From Tenggerimyces flavus (GTDB lineage Bacteria > Actinomycetota > Actinomycetes > Propionibacteriales > Actinopolymorphaceae): DNA of 64,000 nucleotides. Positions 42,898 through 52,178 of this stretch are shown here, piece after piece. The DNA lies in the NCBI RefSeq assembly GCF_016907715.1, contig NZ_JAFBCM010000001.1, positions 5,332,001-5,396,000 on the forward strand, read 5' to 3'. The position numbers and the translations under genes are program-made. Within the stretch, counting starts at the first letter, position 1; each line of letters opens with the position of its first letter. Below the pieces are notes generated by a model, which saw only the letters and a program-made list of their open reading frames with translations, did not search any database and was not told where the DNA came from.

Positions 42898-43980
42898 ATG
42901 GACATGACCGATACGCAATCCAGCATTGACACCACCGGGCTCGGTGAGATCGAGCGCGGCGCGGGCCGCATCAGCGTCGACGACAAGGCGATGATCAACG
43001 CTCGCGCCGACGTCAACCAACTCCTGCCGCTGAAGTACCGCTGGGCTTGGGAGAAGTACCTCGCCGGCTGCAACAACCACTGGATGCCGACGGAGGTCTC
43101 GATGCAGGCCGACGTCGCGCTGTGGAAGTCGCCGACCGGGCTCACCGACGACGAGCGCCTGATGATCAAGCGCAACCTCGGCTTCTTCGCGACGTCGGAG
43201 TCGCTGGTCGCGAACAACATCGTGCTCGCCGTCTACCGGCACCTCACCAACCCCGAGTGCCGGCAGTACCTGCTGCGGCAGGCCTTCGAGGAAGCCGTCC
43301 ACACGCACACGTTCCAGTACATCTGCGAGAGCCTCGGCCTGGATGAGGGCGAGCTGTTCAACATGTACCGCGAGGTGCCGTCGATCACCGACAAGGCCGC
43401 GTGGGCGCTGGACTACACCCAGCACCTGGAGGACCCGGACTTCTCGACCGGCACGCCGGAACGGGACCAGGCGTTCCTGCGCGACCTGGTGGCGTTCTAC
43501 GTGATCTTCGAGGGGATGTGGTTCTACACCGGCTTCGCGCAGATCCTGTCGCTCGGCCGGCGGAACAAGATGGTGGGGATCGCCGAGCAGTACCAGTACA
43601 TCCTGCGCGACGAGTCGATCCACCTGAACTTCGGCATCGACGCGATCAACCAGATCAAGCTGGAGAACCCGCACCTGTGGACGCCGGAGTTCCAGGCCGA
43701 GCTGCGGCGGATGCTGACCGAGGCGTGCGAGCTGGAGATCGCGTACGCGCGGGACACGATGCCCCGCGGCGTGCTCGGCCTGAACGCCGAGGTGTGCACG
43801 CAGTACATGCACTTCATCACGAACAGGCGGTGCGCGCAGATCGGGCTCGCTCCGGTCTTCGGCGAGACCGAGAACCCATTCCCGTGGATGTCGGAGCTGA
43901 TGGACCTCGGCAAGGAGAAGAACTTCTTCGAGACCCGCGTGATCGAGTACCAGAGCGGTGGCGCCCTGACCTGGGACTGA
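42898..43980 (+). CDS. nrdB: Class I ribonucleotide reductase small subunit, class Ic-like
   Basis: Radical-cofactor subunit of 360 residues, seven bases after nrdA. Metal ligands: Glu66 (MPTEVSMQ), Glu132 and His135 (EEAVHTHTF), Glu205 (VIFEGMW), Glu239 and His242 ([10 protein letters not shown]). The position of the radical tyrosine (Tyr122 in E. coli, four residues after the metal His) is Phe139, and the first metal ligand is Glu instead of Asp. Both are hallmarks of class Ic enzymes such as that of Chlamydia, which use a Mn/Fe centre in place of a tyrosyl radical. Alternative ATG at 42904. Confidence 0.92.
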   Translation: MDMTDTQSSIDTTGLGEIERGAGRISVDDKAMINARADVNQLLPLKYRWAWEKYLAGCNNHWMPTEVSMQADVALWKSPTGLTDDERLMIKRNLGFFATSESLVANNIVLAVYRHLTNPECRQYLLRQAFEEAVHTHTFQYICESLGLDEGELFNMYREVPSITDKAAWALDYTQHLEDPDFSTGTPERDQAFLRDLVAFYVIFEGMWFYTGFAQILSLGRRNKMVGIAEQYQYILRDESIHLNFGIDAINQIKLENPHLWTPEFQAELRRMLTEACELEIAYARDTMPRGVLGLNAEVCTQYMHFITNRRCAQIGLAPVFGETENPFPWMSELMDLGKEKNFFETRVIEYQSGGALTWD

Positions 43981-44047
43981 CGGCCACAGGTTCAGGCATG
44001 TGAACCGGGGTTCCGAAGAGTGCGCGCGGGGCGGCAGCGTCTTGGCC

Positions 44048-46813
44048 ATGTCAGCCGACCTGCGCGCACTCTTCGCGAACCCGGCCGCCGAGCACAGCGC
44101 CTGCCCGTTCTGGTTCTGGAACGGCGACCTGGAGCCGGACGAGCTGCTGCGCCAACTGCACCTCATGCACGAACGAGGGGTGCTCGGGTTCGTCATCCAC
44201 GGCCGCGAAGGGCTCGGGATCCCTTACCTGTCTGAGGATTGGTTCGACCGCTGCCGGCTCGTCATCGAGGAGGCCGCCCGGCTCGGAATGAAGGTGTGGG
44301 TCTACGACGACCTGAACTGGCCGAGTGGCTACGCCGGCGGCCGGGTCGTGGCGAGGGATCCCGGCTACGTGGGGCAGAACCTCAGCATCGAGCGGCACTA
44401 CGTGGAAGGCCCGGACGTCCTCCGGCTGGACTTCCTCGGCGTAGCACGAGACTTCGACCGGCCGGACGAGGTGGTCGCGGTCGGAGCCGCGCGGATCGCC
44501 GAGGCGCGGCCGAAGCCAGTCGACCCGTTGCGCGTGCATCATGTCAACGCGGCCTTGCCCACCGACTGGTCCGACACCGCGGCGTTCGAGCACACCTACG
44601 CGCAGGAGGCACCGCAGGCCGTCGCGTTCGACGACGGCGGCGTCACCTGGGAGGCGCCGGCGGGACGGTGGTGTGTGACTGTGGCACGGGTCACTGCCAC
44701 GGACTGGATGGCCGTCTACAGCGCGTTCCCGTACACCGACCTCATCAACGACGGCGCGACGACGGCGTTCATCGAGGAGACGCACGACGAGTACTACCGC
44801 CGGTTCGAGGAGTACTTCGGCGACACGATCATCGGCTTCTTCGTCGACGAACCCGGTTTCTACAACAACTTCTGGGATCGCAACCCCGGCTCGATCCCGT
44901 GGACCGGCGACTTCGCCGAGCAGTTCGCGGCGCGGCGCGGGTACGAGCTCCTCCCGCTGCTGCCCGGACTCTGGGAAGACCTCGGCGTGCACAGCCACGA
45001 ACTGCGCGCGGACCTGTGGAAGACGGTCGCGGAGCTGCTGGACGAACGGTTCTTCGGCAAGCTCGCCCGCTGGTGCGCGGCCCACGGCGTGAGCCTCACC
45101 GGCCACCTGGAGTGGGAAGAGTGGCTGTTCACGATGACCCGCCACTCCGCCAGCCCGTTCCGCGCGCTCGCCCCGTTCCAGGTCCCCGCGCTCGACCGGA
45201 TCGACGAGGCCACCGACAAGATCACCGAGAAGCTGGTGTCGTCGATCGCGCACCTCAACGGCCGGTCGCGGGTGCTGAGCGAGACGTTCGCCTTGGCCGG
45301 TTGGAAGCTCGCGCCTGCGTACATGAAACGCATCGTCGACTACCAGTACGTCCGCGGCGTCAACTGGCTGTCCTGCCACGGCTTCTACTACAGCATTGAG
45401 GGGCACCGGAAGTACGAGTGCCCGCCTTCGGAGTTCTTCCAGAACCCCTGGTGGGAGCACAGCGGTCCGCTCTGGACGTACGTGTCGCGGCTGTCCGCTG
45501 TGCTGTCGGCCGGACGGCATGCGGCACCGGTCGGCGTCTACTACCCGATCGACGCGGCGTGGGCAGAGCTCACGCCGACGGCACCAGGGCCGTTCGACGG
45601 CGCGGCGACCGAGCCGTGGGAGCTGCCCGAACGCGGCCTCGCGTTGCAGCGCACCGACCTGGCGATGATCCGGCTGACCCAGACCCTGCTCGGCACCCAG
45701 TGGGACGTCGACCTGCTCGACCATGTCGCGGTCGAGGAGGCCAAGGTCGACGGCGAACTGCTGCAGGTCGGCGACGAGACGTTCCGCGCGGTGGTCGTCC
45801 CGCCGCTCCAGACGATTTCCGGACCGGCGCTCGGTCAGTTGCTGGCGTTCGCGGAGGCTGGCGGCACCGTCGTGTTCGTCGAGGAGCCGCCGAGCCGGGC
45901 GGTGTGGAGCGACCTGCCGCCGTCCTGGGCAGATGTTCGCGCGCGGCTGGTGGCGTTGCGCGATCCCGGGTACGTGCCGTGGGGAGCCGGCCGGCTCGGG
46001 TACGTGCCAGCAGGCGTCGGCGCGGTCTCGTCCCTGCTCGCCGAGGCCGTATCACCCGACGTCGTGGTCGACCTCGGCGACGGCGACACCGCGTTGGTGC
46101 TCGTCGACGAGGCCCGGCGCGGAGGCCGCAAGGACACCAAGCTCCATCGCCCGTCCAGCTTCGTCCGGTATGTCCGTCGCCGGGTCGGTCACGACGACGT
46201 CTACTTCCTCGTGAACGAGTCCGGCCACGAACTCGCGGCGCACGTCCGCCTCGCCGCCGGTGGTCCCGTCCAGCGGGTCGAGGAATGGGATCCGGTGACG
46301 GGTGAGCGGTGGAGCCGAGCCGCCACCGTCGATGCGGGACGAGCCGTCGAGGTCGACCTCGCTTTCGCACCGTGGCAGTCGTACCTGCTGGTCCTGTCCA
46401 GCGAGGGATCGGCGGCACCGGACCGGGACGTCGAGGGCGGTGTGACGCAGGCGTTGAACGATTGGGAGCTGGAGGTCGCCGGCCGGACGTTCCGCGGCCC
46501 GCTACGCAGCTGGCACGAGCTCGGGCTGGCGCGATACTCCGGGGTCGGCCGCTACACGAGCCGGTTCCAGGTCGCAGGTCGCGGCCGCGTCCTCCTCGAC
46601 CTCGGCACCGTGCTCGAGACCGCACAGGTCTTCGTCAACTGCCTACCGCTCGCTCCCCTGGCGTTTCCGCCGTACCGGCTCGACGTCACCGAGCACGTGG
46701 TCGTCGGGGACAACCTGCTCGAGATCGAGGTGGCGAACACGAACACGAACGCGTTCGAGGAGGTCGAGCGTCCCAGCGGCCTGATCGGGCCGGTGCGGGT
46801 GTCTGTCGCGTGA
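44048..46813 (+). CDS. Large putative glycoside hydrolase (GH106-like, C-terminal jelly roll)
   Basis: Cytoplasmic protein of 921 residues. The first 400 residues form a TIM-barrel-like region with WFWNGDLEPDEL, GFVIHGREGLGIPYLSE, MKVWVYDDLNWPSGYAGG and FFVDEPGFYNNFW, typical of the large bacterial glycosidases often annotated as rhamnosidase-like or simply glycosyl hydrolase. Glu/Asp candidates for catalysis are in VDEPGF and LEWEEWL. The C-terminal 150 residues look like a GH2-type sugar-binding jelly roll (YTSRFQVAGRGRVLLDLGTV). No signal peptide. The ATG at 44048 begins the family-like part. Precise substrate unknown; a terminator-like hairpin follows. Confidence 0.65.
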   Translation: MSADLRALFANPAAEHSACPFWFWNGDLEPDELLRQLHLMHERGVLGFVIHGREGLGIPYLSEDWFDRCRLVIEEAARLGMKVWVYDDLNWPSGYAGGRVVARDPGYVGQNLSIERHYVEGPDVLRLDFLGVARDFDRPDEVVAVGAARIAEARPKPVDPLRVHHVNAALPTDWSDTAAFEHTYAQEAPQAVAFDDGGVTWEAPAGRWCVTVARVTATDWMAVYSAFPYTDLINDGATTAFIEETHDEYYRRFEEYFGDTIIGFFVDEPGFYNNFWDRNPGSIPWTGDFAEQFAARRGYELLPLLPGLWEDLGVHSHELRADLWKTVAELLDERFFGKLARWCAAHGVSLTGHLEWEEWLFTMTRHSASPFRALAPFQVPALDRIDEATDKITEKLVSSIAHLNGRSRVLSETFALAGWKLAPAYMKRIVDYQYVRGVNWLSCHGFYYSIEGHRKYECPPSEFFQNPWWEHSGPLWTYVSRLSAVLSAGRHAAPVGVYYPIDAAWAELTPTAPGPFDGAATEPWELPERGLALQRTDLAMIRLTQTLLGTQWDVDLLDHVAVEEAKVDGELLQVGDETFRAVVVPPLQTISGPALGQLLAFAEAGGTVVFVEEPPSRAVWSDLPPSWADVRARLVALRDPGYVPWGAGRLGYVPAGVGAVSSLLAEAVSPDVVVDLGDGDTALVLVDEARRGGRKDTKLHRPSSFVRYVRRRVGHDDVYFLVNESGHELAAHVRLAAGGPVQRVEEWDPVTGERWSRAATVDAGRAVEVDLAFAPWQSYLLVLSSEGSAAPDRDVEGGVTQALNDWELEVAGRTFRGPLRSWHELGLARYSGVGRYTSRFQVAGRGRVLLDLGTVLETAQVFVNCLPLAPLAFPPYRLDVTEHVVVGDNLLEIEVANTNTNAFEEVERPSGLIGPVRVSVA

Positions 46814-46817
46814 TCAT

Positions 46818-46866
46818 GCGGCCTTGTCCGTTCTGCTCCCCTTCGGAGCAGCGCAGGCAGGGCCGC
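46818..46866 (+). terminator. Two-tier hairpin just after the glycosidase stop
   Basis: Outer arms GCGGCC (46818-46823) and GGCCGC (46861-46866) enclose an inner hairpin CTGCTCC/GGAGCAG (46833-46839 and 46845-46851), four bases after the stop of the preceding gene. No T-run follows, as is common for actinobacterial terminators. It also separates that gene from the convergent small gene. Confidence 0.45.
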
Positions 46867-46890
46867 ACGTTCACTTCTGGGTCAGGTAGC

Positions 46891-47115
46891 TCACGCGGCC
46901 ACCCGGTCGGTGAGGCGGACGCCGTCACGCTGGGCGCGCTCGGCGGCGCGGTGGAAGCGGCCGGAGGTCCAGGCCCAGCAGCCGCGGCGGTCGCCGACGG
47001 CGCGGCAGCCGCAGCCCTGGTCGTGCAGGACCTCGGCCAGGTCTTCGAGCTGACCGAGCAGGTCGCCGCGGGAGGTACGAGCGTGGACTGCTGGGAGAGT
47101 GAGTACGGTGCTCAT
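46891..47115 (-). CDS. Small cysteine-containing hypothetical protein
   Basis: Protein of 74 residues starting at the ATG at 47113-47115, which has a strong GAAGGAAGG ribosome site about eight bases upstream. The body is a predicted helix (DLLGQLEDLAEVLHDQGCG) followed by a CGCRAVGDRRGCW segment with three cysteines and a basic helix. Not recognised. The region 46814-47341 otherwise holds only the hairpin at 46818 and the promoter area of the helicase, in which I could not fix a clear -35/-10. Confidence 0.5.
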   Translation of the reverse strand: MSTVLTLPAVHARTSRGDLLGQLEDLAEVLHDQGCGCRAVGDRRGCWAWTSGRFHRAAERAQRDGVRLTDRVAA

Positions 47116-47341
47116 GTCGGGCCTTCCTTCCTGGTTTCTTGCCCTGTTGCTAGGTAGACGGAGCCGAGCTCGAGAAATCATCGCTGCCGGCAGAATTCGT
47201 TCGAGGAATATTCGGTAGCTGGCCATCTGGACGGCCTGATACGTTCGTCGGTCCGTCTGGGATCGGAACGAACCGGACAGCAGTCCGGGGCGGGATTCCC
47301 CTCACCACCCAGCCGATCGCCTCCCAGGAGCCTCCACTCCC

Positions 47342-49387
47342 ATGGAAGAAGACCCTGCACTCGCCATCGAACGCGCCTACCTCCTGCAAGCCCGTGCGGC
47401 CCTGCGCCGCATGCACTCCGAAGTCGTCAACCTCGACACCCCGCTGATCGGCGGCGAGGACAACGACGAACGGTTCACCAACGAGGCCTACCAGCGGGAC
47501 CGTTGGATCCGCGCCCAGGCACTCGTCGACCTCCCCGACGTCCCCTTGTTCTTCGGCCGGCTCGACTACGAGCACGGCACCGTCGAGGAGTCCGACCGGC
47601 TCTACATCGGCCGCCGCCATGTGATCGACGACAGGGGCATGCCGCTGGTCATCGACTGGCGGGCCCGGGTCTCCGTTCCCTTCTATCGAGCCACCCGCAC
47701 GGACCGCCAGCACGTGCTGCTGCGCCGGCGGTACGGCTACTCCGACGCCGCCGAGCTGACCGGCTTCGAGGACGAGCCGCTGACCGACGGCTCCGTTCCC
47801 GCCGACGGCGAGGCGTACCTGCGGGCGGAGATCGAACGGCCTCGTACCGGCCCGATGCGCGACATCGTCGCGACGATCCAGCCCGAGCAGGACGACCTGG
47901 TCCGCGCACCGCTGCACCCGTCGATCTGCGTGCAGGGCGCGCCCGGTACCGGCAAGACCGCGATCGGCCTGCACCGGATCGCGTACCTGCTCTACACCGA
48001 ACGCGAGCGGCTCGGCCGCGGCGACGGCGTCGTGATCGTCGGGCCGAACAAGTCGTTCCTCTCCTACATCCGCAAGGTCCTGCCGGCGCTGGGTGAGGTG
48101 AACGTCAAGCAGTCGACGATCGACGAGGTGATCGCGCCCTATCGGGTGCTGCATCCGGAGTCCGGCCCTGCCCCGCGGGTGAAGGGCGACGCGCGGATGG
48201 CCGCGGTGCTGCGCCGGGCGGTGTGGCTGAACGTCGGCACGCCGTCGGAGGGGATCCTCTACGCGAAGGGCTCGATGCGGTACCGCGTCCATGCCGACCA
48301 GGTCATCGACATCGTCGCCGCGCTGCACCAGAGCGCGACGAGGTACGAGCCGGCGCGGGCAGCGCTCCCGCAACGGCTGGCGCACGCCGTCCTGGTGAAG
48401 ATGGAGGAACGCGGCGAGATCACCGACGACCGGACGCAGAACGCGGCCGCGCGCTCGAAGCCGGTCAAGGACGTCGTGACCGCGGTCTGGCCGAAGCTCA
48501 CGCCGGAGCTCGTCCTGCACCGATTGCTGTCGGACGCCTCGTTCCTCGCCTCGGCCGCCGACGGCGTGCTCTCCGCCGAGGAGCAGACCGACCTGCTGTG
48601 GGCGAAGGCGCCGCGGTCGGTGAAGTCGGTGAAGTGGACCGAGGCGGACTCCGTTCTGCTGGACGAGCTCGCCGACCTGCTCGAGCACCAGCCGACCGCC
48701 CTGGGCCATCTCGTGGTGGACGAGGCGCAGGACCTGTCGGCGATGCAGCTGCGGGCACTGTCGCGGCGGTGCCGGAACGGGTCGGTCACCGTGCTCGGCG
48801 ACCTCGCGCAGGCGACCACGCCATGGGCTCCGTTGTCGTGGGCGGACGTGCTGGGACACCTGGGCATCGCCGACGCGACGCTGGTCGAGCTGGACCGGGG
48901 CTTCCGGGTGCCGGCGCAGATCATCGACTTCGCCTCCAGGCTGCTGCCGACGATCGCGCCGACGCTGGCCCGGACCCGCAGCGTCCGGTCGATGCCCGAC
49001 GCGCTGCAGGTGGTGGCGACGGGGTCGGACGACTTCGCCGCGCGGCTCGCTTCGGCCTGCCGTTCGGCGCTCGCCGGCGAGGGCTCGGTCGCGCTGATCG
49101 CCGCGGACGAGGACATCGCCTCGTTCCGGAAGGCCTTGCTGGCTTCAGGATTGGAGTCGGCGATGCTCGGCGAGACCGAGGACGCGATGGAGTCCGCACG
49201 GCTCGTCTGCGTCCCCGCCCGCCTGGCCAAGGGCCTCGAGTTCGACGGCGTCGTCGTCGCCGAGCCAGCCCACATCGTCGCCGCCGAGCCGCGCGGCCTG
49301 CACCGGTTGTACGTCGTGCTCACGCGAGCCGTCTCCACGCTGCACGTGGTGCACTCGACCCCGCTGCCGGAAGCACTCGCCAGCTAG
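47342..49387 (+). CDS. HelD/HelR-type RNA polymerase-associated superfamily I helicase
   Basis: UvrD-like ATPase of 681 residues. An N-terminal coiled coil and RNA-polymerase-entering arm (1 to about 150, including FFGRLDYEHG, LYIGRRHVIDD and PLVIDWRARVSVPFY) precede Walker A GAPGTGKT (199-206). Walker B is VVDEAQDLS, and motif IV-VI residues are in LDRGFRVPAQI and YVVLTRAVSTLHV. This is the layout of actinobacterial HelD/HelR, which removes stalled RNA polymerase from DNA and in some species protects it from rifamycin. No rifamycin-associated element was seen upstream. Its stop overlaps the convergent hydrolase by four bases. Confidence 0.8.
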   Translation: MEEDPALAIERAYLLQARAALRRMHSEVVNLDTPLIGGEDNDERFTNEAYQRDRWIRAQALVDLPDVPLFFGRLDYEHGTVEESDRLYIGRRHVIDDRGMPLVIDWRARVSVPFYRATRTDRQHVLLRRRYGYSDAAELTGFEDEPLTDGSVPADGEAYLRAEIERPRTGPMRDIVATIQPEQDDLVRAPLHPSICVQGAPGTGKTAIGLHRIAYLLYTERERLGRGDGVVIVGPNKSFLSYIRKVLPALGEVNVKQSTIDEVIAPYRVLHPESGPAPRVKGDARMAAVLRRAVWLNVGTPSEGILYAKGSMRYRVHADQVIDIVAALHQSATRYEPARAALPQRLAHAVLVKMEERGEITDDRTQNAAARSKPVKDVVTAVWPKLTPELVLHRLLSDASFLASAADGVLSAEEQTDLLWAKAPRSVKSVKWTEADSVLLDELADLLEHQPTALGHLVVDEAQDLSAMQLRALSRRCRNGSVTVLGDLAQATTPWAPLSWADVLGHLGIADATLVELDRGFRVPAQIIDFASRLLPTIAPTLARTRSVRSMPDALQVVATGSDDFAARLASACRSALAGEGSVALIAADEDIASFRKALLASGLESAMLGETEDAMESARLVCVPARLAKGLEFDGVVVAEPAHIVAAEPRGLHRLYVVLTRAVSTLHVVHSTPLPEALAS

Positions 49388-50568
49388 GTCCGACACAGCG
49401 CGTGGTCGATGAGCGCGGCGCTGCTCTGGTACTGCTCGATCGGAGGCACGCCGGGTCCGAGCAGGCTCGCGATCGCGACCGACGCGCTCGCGCGGCCGTC
49501 GGAGGTGACCGCGTTGTCCGACAGGGAATTCCACACCCCGCCGGCGTGGAACCAGACCCAGTCGCCGCAGTCCAGCTTCCGCTTCATCAGGCCGAGGCCG
49601 TACCGAGCGTCCTTCCAGACCTGCTGGTACTGCCCCGCCGGAACTGTCTGCTCAGTCATCTGCTTCAGCTCGGCGGGGCGAAGCAGCTTGCCGCCCAGCA
49701 GCGCGCGGAAGAAGCGACCGACGTCGTCGGTGGTGCTGATCATCGAGCTGTCCGGGTGGCCGGCGGCGTACTCGGAGATGTCGGTCAGTGGGCCGTCCGG
49801 ACTCAGCCGCTTGTACACCGACAGCCTCGGCTCCGGCAGGTTCGCGGACGTGCCCGGGATCAGGGTGTGCCGCAGGCCGAGCGGCTCGATGATGCGCTGG
49901 TGGACCTCCTGCTGCCACGGGTTGCCGGTCACCTTCTCGATGACCATCCCGGCCAGGACGTAGTTGGTGTTGGAGTACGACCAGCCCTCCACCGGCTCCT
50001 GCCGCATCGCCATGGCGACGAGCTCCTCGGGCTCGTACGTACGGAAGCGTTCCGCGCGCCACCCCTCCGGCGTCGTTACCTGCTCCAGTGCCACGCCGTC
50101 GTACTCCGGGATTCCGCTGGTGTGCTGGAGGAGCTGCCGGATGCTGATCTCGCGGCCGTCCATGCCGTCGCCCCGCACCAGACCGGGCAACCACCGCTCC
50201 ACCTTGTCGTCCAGGGAGAGCCTGCCCTCGCCCACCAGCTGCAATACGACCGTCGCCACGAACGGCTTGGTGGTACTGGCGATCCGGAAGTACGCGTCCC
50301 AGGGCACCGGCTGCTTGGTACGGAGGTCGGCGACGCCGCTGCGCGCGCGTTGCCGCCCCTCGGGGGTGGTCACCGAGGCCAGCACGCCGCTGGCCTCCGT
50401 GGCCAGGACCGCGTCGGCGTCACGCTGCAACTGCTTCGGTCTGTCGCCTCGATCGTCCACAGTCTGTGCCGCCGCCCCTCCGCTCAGTCCCGCGGCCACG
50501 ACGGCCCCCGCCGCGACGACCGCGACGCCGGACCGCCAGTTCTTCCTGATAGTCGCACGAAAGCCCAT
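49384..50568 (-). CDS. Secreted serine beta-lactamase-fold hydrolase (D-Ala-D-Ala carboxypeptidase type)
   Basis: Exported class C beta-lactamase/penicillin-binding-protein-like hydrolase of 394 residues. Signal peptide 1 to about 34 (VAVVAAGAVVAAGLSGGAAA). Catalytic SxxK is STTK (98-101), YxN is YSNTN, and the third box is HAGG near the C-terminus. It is typical of R61-like D-Ala-D-Ala carboxypeptidases/esterases acting on peptidoglycan or esters outside the cell. The ATG at 50566-50568 begins the signal peptide. Substrate uncertain. Confidence 0.8.
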   Translation of the reverse strand: MGFRATIRKNWRSGVAVVAAGAVVAAGLSGGAAAQTVDDRGDRPKQLQRDADAVLATEASGVLASVTTPEGRQRARSGVADLRTKQPVPWDAYFRIASTTKPFVATVVLQLVGEGRLSLDDKVERWLPGLVRGDGMDGREISIRQLLQHTSGIPEYDGVALEQVTTPEGWRAERFRTYEPEELVAMAMRQEPVEGWSYSNTNYVLAGMVIEKVTGNPWQQEVHQRIIEPLGLRHTLIPGTSANLPEPRLSVYKRLSPDGPLTDISEYAAGHPDSSMISTTDDVGRFFRALLGGKLLRPAELKQMTEQTVPAGQYQQVWKDARYGLGLMKRKLDCGDWVWFHAGGVWNSLSDNAVTSDGRASASVAIASLLGPGVPPIEQYQSSAALIDHALCRT

Positions 50569-50664
50569 GCGTCCGACCCTCGCAGCGACCGGCCACCGCT
50601 GACCATCGGGGATGTTCCCCCGCCCTCCCCTGGCCCGACCCGCACTTCGTGCGCATGATGGAGC

Positions 50665-51159
50665 ATGATTCCGGACCGGGTACGTGCGGCCGTCGACCTC
50701 GTCGATCCCCAACCAGGCGAGCGGATTCTCGAGCTCGGCGGCGGGCCTGGCGTCTCCGCCGGCCTCGTCTGCGCACGGCTCGGCGACGGGCAGCTGCTGG
50801 CCGTCGACCGGTCGGCGGTCGCCGTTCAGCGGACCGAGGCGCGAAACGCCGAGCACCTCGCCGCCGGCCGGCTGGTCGTCCGCCAGGCATCGCTCGAAGA
50901 GCTGGACCTGCCGGCTGCGAGCCTGGACAAGGCGTTCTGCCTGAACGTCAACCTGTTCTGGACGCGCGACCCCGCCCACGAGGTCGCGATCCTCCGCGCG
51001 GCCCTCAAGCCCCAAGGCACGTTGCACGTTCTCTACGGCACCGACGGCCCCAGCTCGGCCGATCGCGTCACCGCGCCCATCACCGCGGCGCTGCGTGCCG
51101 GCGGCTTCGAGACCGAGCCGGTCCGCACCGAGCACTGCATGGGTGTCAGGGCATGGTGA
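50665..51159 (+). CDS. Short class I SAM-dependent methyltransferase
   Basis: Protein of 164 residues with the SAM motif [15 protein letters not shown], acidic VDRSAVAV, and [12 protein letters not shown] before the catalytic loop. It is short for a class I methyltransferase (usual minimum about 180-200) but retains the first five strands and a C-terminal strand pair. Substrate unknown. Convergent with the zinc alcohol dehydrogenase, overlapping by 14 bases. Confidence 0.75.
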   Translation: MIPDRVRAAVDLVDPQPGERILELGGGPGVSAGLVCARLGDGQLLAVDRSAVAVQRTEARNAEHLAAGRLVVRQASLEELDLPAASLDKAFCLNVNLFWTRDPAHEVAILRAALKPQGTLHVLYGTDGPSSADRVTAPITAALRAGGFETEPVRTEHCMGVRAW

Positions 51160-52135
51160 GCACGCCGACGCCACGGATGCGGCCGGCGCGCAGGTCGGCC
51201 AGGGCGGCGTCGGCGCGCGCGAACGGGTACGGCGACACCTCCACGCGCAACGGGTGGATCGCGGCCAGCGACATGAACTCGTTCCCGTCCTGCCGCGTAT
51301 TCGCCGTTACCGACCGCACGTCGCGCTCCTGGAACAGCTGCCGGTCGTAGTCCAGGGGCGGGATCTCCGACAGGTAGATCCCCGCGATCGACAACGTCCC
51401 GCCCCGCCCGAGCGCCTCCAAGGCCACCGGCACCAACGACCCCGCCGGCGCGAAGATGATCGCCGCGTCCAACGGCTCCGGCGGCCGGTCGGTCGAGTCG
51501 CCGACCCACGACGCGCCGAGGTCGCGCGCCAGCGCCCGCGCCGCGGCGGACCGGGTCAGCACGTTCACCTCGGCACCCCGCGCCAGCGCGACCTGCGCTG
51601 TGAGGTGCGCGGACGCGCCGAACCCGTAGATCCCCAGCCGGCCACCCGGCGGCAGCTCCGAGCGCCGCAGCGCGCGGTAGCCGATGATGCCCGCGCACAG
51701 GAACGGCGCCAGCTCTTCGTCGGAGTAGTTGGACGGCAGCTGGTAGGCGTAGGCGGCCGGCACCGTCACGTACTCCGCGTACCCGCCATCGGCGTCCCAC
51801 CCCGTGTAGACCGACGAGGGGCAGAGATTCTCCTTGCCCCGCAGGCAGAACACGCACGCGCCACAGGTCCGCCGCAGCCACGGGACGCCGTAGCGGACGC
51901 CTGGCACGTACGTCGGCGGCACCTTCGATCCCGAGGCCACGAGCTCGCCGACCACCTGATGGCCCGGCACGACCGGCGACTTGTGCGGTGGCAGGTCGCC
52001 GTCGAGCACGTGCAGGTCCGTACGGCAGACGCCCGAGGCGACCACGCGCAACAACAGCTCGTCCGGCGCCGGAGCCGGCACGGGCAGCTCCACCAGCTCG
52101 AGCTCCCCCGGCGCCTTCACCACCCACGCCCGCAT
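51146..52135 (-). CDS. Zinc-binding alcohol dehydrogenase
   Basis: MDR-family oxidoreductase of 329 residues. The catalytic zinc site is GVCRTDLH with the GHQVVG histidine, and the structural zinc is [15 protein letters not shown]. The nucleotide motif is YGFGASAHL. It has the short arrangement of the zinc-binding alcohol dehydrogenase family of actinobacteria. The ATG at 52133-52135 ([18 protein letters not shown]) is preferred because GAGG precedes it and homology starts there; an in-frame ATG at 52180 would share its CATG with the treZ start. Substrate probably a primary alcohol or aldehyde. Confidence 0.85.
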   Translation of the reverse strand: MRAWVVKAPGELELVELPVPAPAPDELLLRVVASGVCRTDLHVLDGDLPPHKSPVVPGHQVVGELVASGSKVPPTYVPGVRYGVPWLRRTCGACVFCLRGKENLCPSSVYTGWDADGGYAEYVTVPAAYAYQLPSNYSDEELAPFLCAGIIGYRALRRSELPPGGRLGIYGFGASAHLTAQVALARGAEVNVLTRSAAARALARDLGASWVGDSTDRPPEPLDAAIIFAPAGSLVPVALEALGRGGTLSIAGIYLSEIPPLDYDRQLFQERDVRSVTANTRQDGNEFMSLAAIHPLRVEVSPYPFARADAALADLRAGRIRGVGVLTMP

Positions 52136-52178
52136 CGCCTCAGGTTTGGCAGCTGCCACGTCTGACAAGGTACGGGTC

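Noticed and set aside
39285-43220. A 1311-codon open frame antisense to nrdA/nrdB
   Set aside because: It is the complement-strand shadow of highly GC3-biased genes. It has no domain resemblance, while the sense strand carries all catalytic motifs.
47116-47341. Rifamycin-associated element upstream of the helicase
   Set aside because: Searched by eye for its GC-rich palindrome with central TTGC/GCAA; none found.
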